Origin: Sphingomonadales bacterium
Lineage (GTDB): Bacteria > Pseudomonadota > Alphaproteobacteria > Sphingomonadales > Sphingomonadaceae
Length of the DNA stretch: 5,050 nucleotides
Assembly (NCBI GenBank): GCA_017302775.1
Contig: JAFLDC010000241.1
Location: forward strand, 1-5,050
Reading direction: 5' to 3'
The position numbers were made by a program, and so were the translations under genes. Positions 1 to 5,050 of the stretch are shown piece after piece. The notes below the pieces were generated by a model. It was given only the letters and a program-made list of their open reading frames with translations, was not told the origin of the DNA and did not search any database. Every line of letters starts with the position of its first letter. Position 1 is the stretch's first letter.

Positions 1-228
1 CGCGAAGGAGACCACCGCAATGGTCAGATCCTTGAAAGCTTCGAGCGTGCTGGCGGTGACATTGTCGACGTGGAAATAGCCGATCGATTGCAGGATCACC
101 GTGCCCACGCTGTTGAGCAGCACGGCAAACACGGCGTAACCCAGCCCCAGCGCCAGTTTCGCGGCCAGCGAAGCCTCTGCCTTGCCCGACACGATTTGCC
201 CCGCATCATTGCTGCCGCCAATCGCCAT
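1..228 (-). CDS. MFS sugar transporter, N-terminal fragment (runs off left edge)
   Basis: The frame is open from an ATG at 228 to the window edge and gives 76 residues. After a short polar N-terminus (about residues 1-22) comes a hydrophobic segment at about 24-50 containing LNSVGTVILQS. A loop follows, then the start of a second membrane segment after LEAFKDLTIAVVSF (62-75). This pattern of first helix, a LEAFKD-type loop and a second helix is what I recall from proteobacterial MFS transporters in sugar-utilisation loci; the family call is recognition, not alignment. The start is supported by a purine-rich ribosome site (GGGAGAGG, 241-234) just upstream. The gene is divergent from the alpha-glucosidase, so an inner-membrane maltose or malto-oligosaccharide importer is the likely role. 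The substrate is inferred only from that neighbour, and the remaining helices are not visible. Confidence 0.72.
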   Translation of the reverse strand, partial: MAIGGSNDAGQIVSGKAEASLAAKLALGLGYAVFAVLLNSVGTVILQSIGYFHVDNVTASTLEAFKDLTIAVVSFA

Positions 229-285
229 TCCCGCCTCTCCCGATACGCCCTGCTTCAAGGCTCTTGCGCTGTGCCTAGCAGATCA

Positions 286-307
286 TTTATGAAATGCATA
301 TCATAAA
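286..307. promoter_or_regulatory. 22-bp inverted repeat, probable operator
   Basis: The left half TTTATGAAATG (286-296) and right half CATATCATAAA (297-307) are reverse complements at 10 of 11 paired positions. The one mismatch is A293 opposite A300, and the central ATGCAT is perfect. The repeat lies 68 bp upstream of the transporter start and about 80 bp upstream of the glucosidase start, roughly central in the divergent region, as expected for an operator controlling both. An AT-rich palindrome with no T-run and no gene end nearby is not a terminator. The regulator is unknown; the centre (GC, not CG) does not match the usual LacI-family core. Confidence 0.5.
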
Positions 308-315
308 CGCTTTCG
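302..315. promoter_or_regulatory. LacI-family-like operator core (AAnCGnTT)
   Basis: AAACGCTT at 305-312 fits the AAnCGnTT core recognised by many LacI-family sugar regulators. The 14-bp context matches 11 positions of the catabolite-responsive-element type consensus TGWAANCGNTNWCA. It overlaps the right arm of the inverted repeat by six bases, so two binding modes may compete or one is fortuitous. LacI-type repressors commonly control proteobacterial maltose genes, but no regulator gene is visible here. An eight-base core is short enough to occur by chance. Confidence 0.3.
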
Positions 316-360
316 CTCACCTTCCGGGTCTGCGATAGGTATCCAGTCTGAATATACATA

Positions 361-367
361 AGGGGAG
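361..367 (+). promoter_or_regulatory. Shine-Dalgarno site of the alpha-glucosidase
   Basis: AGGGGAG ends nine bases before the ATG at 377. This good match and spacing fixes that ATG as the glucosidase start. Confidence 0.7.
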
Positions 368-376
368 TTTGCCGGC

Positions 377-1963
377 ATGGCCGAATGGTGGCGGGGCGGA
401 GTGATTTACCAGGTCTATCCGCGCAGCTTTTGCGATTCGGACGGCGACGGAGTGGGCGATCTGCCTGGCGTGCATTCACGGATCGATTATCTGGCCGCGC
501 TGGGCGTGGACGGGGTATGGATCTCCCCGTTCTTCAAATCTCCAATGCGCGATTTCGGCTACGACATTTCCGATTACTGCGCGGTCGATCCCAGTTTCGG
601 CACATTGGCCGATTTCGATTCGCTGCTTGATGCGGCCCATTCCGCCGGGCTCAAACTGGTGATCGACCAGGTCTATTCGCATACTTCCGATCAGCACGAA
701 TGGTTCAAACAAAGCCGTGCCTCGCGCGATAATCCCAAGGCAGACTGGTACGTCTGGGCCGACGCCCGGCCCGATGGCGGCCCGCCCAACAACTGGATTT
801 CGCTGTTCGGCGGCCAGGCCTGGTCGTGGGAATCGCGCCGCAAGCAGTATTACATGCACAATTTCCTGTCCGAACAGCCCGACCTCAATTTTCACAATCC
901 CGAGGTTCGCGCCGCGATCCTTGCGGTCGCGCGGTTCTGGCTGGAGCGGGGGATCGACGGGTTCCGTCTTGATGTCGCGAACTTCTATTTCCACGATCCG
1001 CTGCTGCGTTCCAATCCGCCGAAATCGGACAACGGCGGGTTTGACCGGCCCTATTGGCACCAGCGTCACCTCTATGACCGATCGCAGCCAGAGAACCTCG
1101 AATTCATGGCCGAACTGCGCCGCGAGATTGACCGGCACGGCGAACTGATGACCGTCGCCGAGATTGGCAGCGACAGCTATATTGCCCGCAGCATCGAATA
1201 TACCGAGCCTGGGCGGCTCCACACCGCTTACAATTTCCTGCTGCTCGAAAACGGACCGCTTACCGCCGGCCTGATCCGCTCGGCGCTGGAAAGCTGGACC
1301 AGCAAGACCGCCTGGCCGAGTTGGTCGTTCTCCAACCACGATGTGGTGCGCGCCCGGACCCGCTGGGGTGGCGCGGCGGCGGGCGATGATTTCGCGCAGG
1401 CACTGATGGGTCTGCTGCTGTGCTTGCGCGGAACGATCTTCCTCTATCAGGGCGACGAGCTGGGCCTGCCCCAGGCCGAAGTGCCCTATGAGCGGTTGCG
1501 CGATCCCGAGGGCATCCGCTTCTGGCCCGACAGCCTCGGCCGCGATGGCTGCCGCACGCCGCTGCCCTGGCGGGCCGATGCGCCCAACGCCGGGTTTTCG
1601 GCGAGCGAGCCCTGGCTGCCGGTCGATCCGCGCCACGCCGCACTGGCAGTTGACCGGCAGGAGGTTGATCCCAACTCAACCCTGGCGCTGACCCGCCGGA
1701 TGATTGCTTTCCGCAAGGCGCACCAAGCCCTGCGGCTGGGCGAGATCGCCTTTCTCGATGTGCCCGAGCCGCTCCTGGCCTTCACCCGCGGCGATGCCGA
1801 TGGCGGCGAACAACTGCTGTGCTTGTTCAATCTGGGTTCGAACGAGGCGGTGCAGGACCTTCCCCAGGGCGACTGGACCGATTGCCACTACGGCCTGCCC
1901 GGCCGGGTCGAGGGCGGGCGCGCAATCCTGCCGCCCTGGGGCGGACTGGTGCTGCGCGGATGA
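377..1963 (+). CDS. GH13 alpha-glucosidase (GH13_23-like), cytoplasmic
   Basis: A complete 528-residue protein, the usual length for the family. It should hydrolyse terminal alpha-glucosidic bonds of maltose-type oligosaccharides to release glucose. The N-terminal barrel opens with WWRGGVIYQVYPRSF and a metal-binding loop D20-x-D22-x-D24...D28. GH13 region I is D97-QVYS-H102; region II is GFRLD with nucleophile D199; region III has general acid E262 in TVAEIG; region IV is N320-H321-D322, with D322 the transition-state stabiliser. The C-terminal beta domain covers about 435-528. No signal peptide is present, so it acts in the cytoplasm on imported sugar. The DQVYSHTSD version of region I is, as I recall, typical of the Xanthomonas XgtA and Halomonas HaG group. 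The residue after the nucleophile is Val (V200), associated in related enzymes with alpha-1,6 activity, so isomaltose cleavage or transglucosylation is possible. Its stop overlaps the next start. Confidence 0.93.
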   Translation: MAEWWRGGVIYQVYPRSFCDSDGDGVGDLPGVHSRIDYLAALGVDGVWISPFFKSPMRDFGYDISDYCAVDPSFGTLADFDSLLDAAHSAGLKLVIDQVYSHTSDQHEWFKQSRASRDNPKADWYVWADARPDGGPPNNWISLFGGQAWSWESRRKQYYMHNFLSEQPDLNFHNPEVRAAILAVARFWLERGIDGFRLDVANFYFHDPLLRSNPPKSDNGGFDRPYWHQRHLYDRSQPENLEFMAELRREIDRHGELMTVAEIGSDSYIARSIEYTEPGRLHTAYNFLLLENGPLTAGLIRSALESWTSKTAWPSWSFSNHDVVRARTRWGGAAAGDDFAQALMGLLLCLRGTIFLYQGDELGLPQAEVPYERLRDPEGIRFWPDSLGRDGCRTPLPWRADAPNAGFSASEPWLPVDPRHAALAVDRQEVDPNSTLALTRRMIAFRKAHQALRLGEIAFLDVPEPLLAFTRGDADGGEQLLCLFNLGSNEAVQDLPQGDWTDCHYGLPGRVEGGRAILPPWGGLVLRG

Positions 1964-3978
1964 ACGGGCGCTGGTGGCTTTGCGGCGCAACAGCGCTGGC
2001 GCTGGCCGTTCCGGTTTCCGCTCGGCCGCCCGCGCCAGCCCCGGCGCTGGCCTATCAGATCGAGGAAGGCCGCAATCTCAACGCCTTCTACCGCCAGGGC
2101 CCGGTCGCCGCGCATATGCTGCTGCGATCGGGGGCGAAGCCAAGGCTGATCGTGGCCTTTCCGGCGGGCAACAGCGGGGTTGGTCTGTGGTTCGGCGCGG
2201 CCGGCGAGGCCGCGCGCTGGCGGATCGACACCGCGCCCAGATCGAGCATCGCCAAAGATCGCCTGGGCCGTCCGCTCTATGGGATCGTTTCGAACGTCTC
2301 GATTGCAACGCCCCGACTTGAACTGGGCCAGGCAGTACTTTCCAGCGTCAGGGTGCTGCGCGATTTCGAATTTACCGGGAGCCAGCCGGGCGAAGTGACC
2401 GCTTCGCCGCGTGCCTTGCCGCGCGGCCTGGTCTGGCAGCGCGACCGGCTGGACGGCGCGGCAGGCTACCGGCTCTCGCTCGAAGTTCTGGCGGGGCGGA
2501 TCGAGGGCAAACAGATTGTTGCTGGACCAGACGGCCGCATCGCGCTGCGGATCACCGCGCAAAGCGGCGAAAAGCCCATGACCCCGATTGCCGGAGGACA
2601 ATTGCTGACCAGCCGGGCGGCGAAGGATCCGGCTGCGCGCAACACGCTGGAATTCCTGTCCTACCGCGAAAAATTTCTCGCCGGATCCTGGCGCTTCAAC
2701 ACCTATTTCGGGCGCGATACTCTGATGAGCGTCAGGCTGCTGATGCCGGTGCTGAAACCCCAGGCGGTCGAGGCCGGGCTCGGCGCCGTGCTCGACCGGC
2801 TATCCCCCGACGGTGACGTTGCCCACGAAGAAGACATTGGCGAATTTGCCGTGCTCAGTCACTTGCGCAGCGATGGCACGAAAAGCGATGCGCCGGTCTA
2901 TGATTACAAGATGATCGATGGCACGCCGCTGCTGGCGCTGGTCGCGGGGCACTGGTTGCTGGACGATCCGCGTAGTCGCCAGACTGCCAAGGCGTTCCTT
3001 GGGTCGAGGGGCATTGCCGGGCGTAGCCACGGCGCGGCGCTGGTTGCCAATCTTGAACAGATCGCCGCCATGGGCAAAGCCTTTGCCGCCGATCCGCGCC
3101 CGCAGAATCTGGTCCGGATCAAGCCCGGGCTCAATGTCGGCAACTGGCGTGACAGCGAGGATGGCCTTGGCCTGGGGCGCTATCCCTATGATGTGAATGC
3201 CGTGCTGATGCCTTCGGGGCTGGCCCTGGCGGCCCGGCTGGAAGCATCGGGACTGCTCGATCCATGGCTCGATCAGGCCGGACACCAGCGCCTGCGCGAG
3301 ACGGCGAGGATGGCCGCAGTCTGGCAGGCCAGGGCCCCGGCGCTGTTCGACTTGACCGTCGATCAGGCCACGGCGCGCGCAGCGATCGTGGCCCAGTCGG
3401 CAAGCGATGGCTTGCCGGTTGAACCCGCTCTGGGTTCGGTCCCGGCGCAAGGCCTGACCTTTCCCGCGCTCGCGCTCGACGATGCCGGGCGCGCCATTCC
3501 TGTCCTACATTCGGACTTGGGCTTCGCCTTTCTGTTCGCTGATCCGCCCAGCTCCGAGCTGGAGCGGATGGTGACAGCCGCAGCGCGGCCCTATCCGGCG
3601 GGGTTGATGACCCCGGCCGGAATGGTCGTCGCCAATGCTACCTTTGCTCCGCCCGAATTGCATGCGCGTTTCTCGCGCGCGGCCTATCACGGCGCAGTGG
3701 TATGGTCGTGGCAGCAGGCGCTCATGTTGGCGGGCCTGGACCGGCAATTGCAGCGCCGGGACCTACAGCCGCAAACCCGCACCGAACTGGCCCGCTTCCG
3801 CGATCTTCTGCGTGGCTTGATCAATACCAACCGCAAGCTTGCCAATTCGGAATTGTGGTCATGGACTAACAGGCAGGGCAAGATCGTGCCTGCTGCTTTC
3901 GGTGCCGCGTCTGCTGATGCGGACGAATCCAACGCAGCCCAGCTCTGGAGCGCGGCCTACCTTGCAAGGGGTCATTGA
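1960..3978 (+). CDS. Exported (alpha/alpha)6-type glycosidase, debranching-enzyme-like
   Basis: The chosen start is the ATG at 1960, overlapping the glucosidase stop as ATGA, giving 672 residues. There is no clear ribosome site of its own, which suggests translational coupling. A longer frame opens at 1819 but lies inside the glucosidase and would bury the signal peptide. Residues 1-21 form a Sec signal (R4, hydrophobic 6-17, likely cleavage after PVSA); C8 is not in a lipobox, so a periplasmic or secreted soluble protein is expected. About 30-220 look like a beta-rich N-terminal domain. From about 230 there is a helical catalytic-like domain with FNTYFGRDT (246-254), HEEDIGE (289-295), YDYKMIDGTPL (314-324), GNWRDSEDGLG (394-404), YPYDVNAVLMP (408-418) and YHGAVVWSW (576-584). 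The GRDT, W-x-D, V-N-A and YH-x-x-VW order resembles the amylo-alpha-1,6-glucosidase domain of glycogen debranching enzymes, whose W-M-D aspartate I believe is catalytic. D398 would be its equivalent. A distant relative of unknown substrate is the safe reading. Confidence 0.6.
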   Translation: MNGRWWLCGATALALAVPVSARPPAPAPALAYQIEEGRNLNAFYRQGPVAAHMLLRSGAKPRLIVAFPAGNSGVGLWFGAAGEAARWRIDTAPRSSIAKDRLGRPLYGIVSNVSIATPRLELGQAVLSSVRVLRDFEFTGSQPGEVTASPRALPRGLVWQRDRLDGAAGYRLSLEVLAGRIEGKQIVAGPDGRIALRITAQSGEKPMTPIAGGQLLTSRAAKDPAARNTLEFLSYREKFLAGSWRFNTYFGRDTLMSVRLLMPVLKPQAVEAGLGAVLDRLSPDGDVAHEEDIGEFAVLSHLRSDGTKSDAPVYDYKMIDGTPLLALVAGHWLLDDPRSRQTAKAFLGSRGIAGRSHGAALVANLEQIAAMGKAFAADPRPQNLVRIKPGLNVGNWRDSEDGLGLGRYPYDVNAVLMPSGLALAARLEASGLLDPWLDQAGHQRLRETARMAAVWQARAPALFDLTVDQATARAAIVAQSASDGLPVEPALGSVPAQGLTFPALALDDAGRAIPVLHSDLGFAFLFADPPSSELERMVTAAARPYPAGLMTPAGMVVANATFAPPELHARFSRAAYHGAVVWSWQQALMLAGLDRQLQRRDLQPQTRTELARFRDLLRGLINTNRKLANSELWSWTNRQGKIVPAAFGAASADADESNAAQLWSAAYLARGH

Positions 3979-4108
3979 GTGTCGCGCAAGCCGGATTGCC
4001 AGTCGTCAGGCAGCAACGATCTTCAATTCCGTTGCCAGTGTGAATGCGGGTATCGCATCGTGGCGCTGATAGCTGCCCCAGGGTGCTGATCGGTGTGTCG
4101 AGTTCGGC
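3979..4108. other. Convergent intergenic gap, no gene or strong terminator seen
   Basis: This 130-bp gap lies between two convergent gene ends. The only clean hairpin is GCAACG (4013-4018) with CGTTGC (4030-4035) around an 11-base loop. It lacks a following T-run on either strand, so it is not a convincing intrinsic terminator. No coding frame here has support. Confidence 0.5.
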
Positions 4109-5050
4109 TCATCCCACCGTCAGCAAATGCTCACCGCCGCCTTGCCTTGTCAGCGCGATCCGCTTCCCGGTGAAGCGCTTGGCGATGTCGATAGCCGTCA
4201 ATGTATGCTGGCTCGGTTTCACGGTGGTGAGCGATCCGCCCCCCGCCAGCGCGAACGGCAGGATAAGCTGATCAGCCAGGAACGGGCCGGCAAATGCTGA
4301 CGCCTCGATGTAACCATGCATCCGCGCTGCGCAGGTCTTGGCCAGGCGTTCCGCAGGGATGCCAAGCTGGCCGAAGCCGCTGACGACTTCGGTCACATGG
4401 GCATAGCGCGCTTCCAGCATCAGGATGACGCCCGGGCCCTGATCCGCAGGAAGTTCGCGCACGGCAAAAGTATCGTCAGGCCAAGTGCCCAGATCGCGCC
4501 GGGCGCGTGCCAGCATGCGCTCGGCGATCTCGAACGGCAGCCCGGCGAACAATGCTTCTCCCGAAACGCCAAGCTGCTCGCCGCGTTCGATGCAATCGAT
4601 CGGCGCGAGCGGAGCCGGAGTGATATCGACCTCGATCCGTCCGCCGCCGCGCGGGTAGAAACCGTGCCGCACGATGCGGGCGGAAACATGCGGTCCCATG
4701 CGATTGATGATCGGCAGGAAGGTCCGCTCGATGAAATCGAACGGCGGAGCCAGCATGTTGTGTGTTCCGCCCTCCAGGACGAGCCGCGAGGGTCCGTCCG
4801 CCAGGATCAACGGCATCAAGACCGTTTGCAGCACGAAAAAGGTGTACTCTTCAATCGGTACGTAGCCAATGACGAAGCCCGTCACCAAGCCGGGGTTATA
4901 CCACCACACGCGGGTGGCAACAAGATAGTTATCCCACGGGGTCGTGTAGACTACGGCAATCACGACTTGCACCAAAATGGTTATCCAAACCGATCTGCTG
5001 CGCCATGCATCTGGCAGGATAATCCTACGCCGCGCATCATAGGTTTGGAC
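4109..5050 (-). CDS. rtcA: RtcA C-terminal two thirds joined in frame to a lycopene-cyclase segment (runs off right edge)
   Basis: The frame is open from the window edge to the TGA at 4109-4111, 313 codons. Residue numbers here count from a TTG at 4975, but the frame continues upstream of it, so TTG need not be the start. From about residue 48 the protein is RNA 3'-terminal phosphate cyclase, which converts RNA 3'-phosphate to 2',3'-cyclic phosphate using ATP. Visible family motifs are ADGPSRLVLEGGT (59-71), APPFDFIE (76-83), RHGFYPRGGG (103-112), DQGPG (178-182), LADQLILPFALAG (233-245) and PSQHTLT (254-260). H257 corresponds to the adenylated histidine (H309 in E. coli). The N-terminal part of RtcA, with its GxxGEGGGQxLR nucleotide-site motif and roughly 120 residues, is missing. 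In its place is a membrane segment of another family. As written the protein should not be an active RtcA. A contig chimera is a strong alternative to a real fusion. Confidence 0.75.
   Translation of the reverse strand, partial: VQTYDARRRIILPDAWRSRSVWITILVQVVIAVVYTTPWDNYLVATRVWWYNPGLVTGFVIGYVPIEEYTFFVLQTVLMPLILADGPSRLVLEGGTHNMLAPPFDFIERTFLPIINRMGPHVSARIVRHGFYPRGGGRIEVDITPAPLAPIDCIERGEQLGVSGEALFAGLPFEIAERMLARARRDLGTWPDDTFAVRELPADQGPGVILMLEARYAHVTEVVSGFGQLGIPAERLAKTCAARMHGYIEASAFAGPFLADQLILPFALAGGGSLTTVKPSQHTLTAIDIAKRFTGKRIALTRQGGGEHLLTVG
4817..5050 (-). other. Lycopene cyclase (CrtYcd/CarR-type) domain fragment within the chimeric frame
   Basis: Translated from the right edge, this part reads as a basic stretch (YDARRRIILPDAWRSRSVW), then a membrane helix (about ITILVQVVIAVVY). 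It continues with TTPWDNYLVATRVWWYNPG and a second helix ending GYVPIEEYTFFVLQT. PWDNYL, the W-W-Y motif and P-x-EE before a FFVLQT helix are hallmarks of the small integral-membrane lycopene beta-cyclase domain found in CrtYc/CrtYd and bifunctional CrtYB proteins. In those proteins the domain cyclises lycopene ends to beta rings. Only one copy's middle portion is visible: its N-terminus lies beyond the edge, and everything after FFVLQT is replaced by RtcA sequence. By hand count 4835-5050 is about 53% G+C, lower than the neighbouring RtcA part. Confidence 0.75.

Larger units (their letters stand above)
229..376. promoter_or_regulatory. Divergent intergenic control region between transporter and alpha-glucosidase
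   Basis: This 148-bp gap separates two divergent starts and is clearly more AT-rich in its centre (about 282-306) than the flanking genes. It must hold promoters for both directions. Candidate -10 boxes are TATGAT on the minus strand (305-300, inside the inverted repeat) and TATACA on the plus strand (353-358). The latter would start transcription inside the ribosome site, so it is probably not the real promoter. No convincing -35 partner was found for either. A weak plus-strand pair is TTGCGC (264-269) with TATGAA (288-293), 18-bp spacer. Small plus and minus ORFs crossing this region look like chance frames. Confidence 0.6.

Noticed and set aside
70..306. 78-codon plus-strand frame over the transporter N-terminus and promoter
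   Set aside because: It is antisense to a transporter with a good ribosome site, has no family features, and would cover the operator region.
353..358. TATACA as the main -10 box of the glucosidase gene
   Set aside because: Transcription would begin at about 365, inside the Shine-Dalgarno site, leaving an impractically short leader. No good -35 was seen.
476..1636. 386-codon minus-strand open frame opposite the alpha-glucosidase
   Set aside because: The plus strand carries a full GH13 enzyme with all catalytic motifs. The antisense product has no recognisable motif and is a GC-rich codon-bias shadow.
1819..1959. Upstream extension of the exported protein's frame
   Set aside because: It lies inside the glucosidase gene, has low-complexity Gly/Arg/Pro-rich composition, and would place the signal peptide internally.
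1888..2601. 237-codon minus-strand frame spanning the glucosidase end and the next gene
   Set aside because: It is antisense to two supported genes and its translation shows no motifs or hydrophobic segments.
4013..4035. Hairpin GCAACG / CGTTGC as a terminator
   Set aside because: The stem is only 6 bp, the loop is 11 bases, and there is no T-run on either side.
3839..4069. 76-codon plus-strand frame reaching into the convergent gap
   Set aside because: Most of it overlaps the end of the exported protein in another frame, with no ribosome site and no recognisable product.
4973..4975. TTG as the true start of the RtcA-like gene
   Set aside because: The frame stays open to the window edge and the upstream residues continue the lycopene-cyclase pattern, so the start lies outside the window.

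Overview
The window looks like GC-rich alphaproteobacterial DNA. Protein style points to Sphingomonadales, and Caulobacter or Xanthomonas-type maltose loci carry the same sort of genes. This placement comes from the character of the MFS N-terminus, the GH13_23-type glucosidase and codon use, not from a database match.

Layout. Positions 1-228 (minus) are the first 76 codons of an MFS sugar transporter that continues off the left edge. Positions 229-376 are a short divergent control region with a 22-bp near-perfect inverted repeat and an overlapping LacI-family-like site. Positions 377-1963 (plus) are a complete cytoplasmic GH13 alpha-glucosidase with all catalytic residues. Its stop codon overlaps the start of the next gene (ATGA), at 1960-3978 (plus). 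That gene encodes an exported 672-residue protein resembling the glucosidase half of glycogen debranching enzymes. Positions 3979-4108 are a non-coding gap with no convincing terminator. Positions 4109-5050 (minus) are one open frame running off the right edge. It joins a lycopene-cyclase membrane segment to the C-terminal two thirds of an RNA 3'-terminal phosphate cyclase (RtcA).

How the genes fit together. The transporter, the alpha-glucosidase and the exported debranching-like protein form a plausible malto-/isomalto-oligosaccharide unit. The exported protein would act on or bind oligosaccharide outside the cytoplasm, the transporter would import short sugars, and the glucosidase would release glucose inside. 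The divergent control region could switch both transcripts together.

The most unusual feature is the RtcA/lycopene cyclase joint. It falls on a short stretch (VLQTVL) that fits both families, and base composition drops from about 62% to about 53% G+C across it. This may be a real recombination or fusion. A chimeric contig joined over a shared k-mer explains it equally well or better, and read-level evidence is needed to decide.
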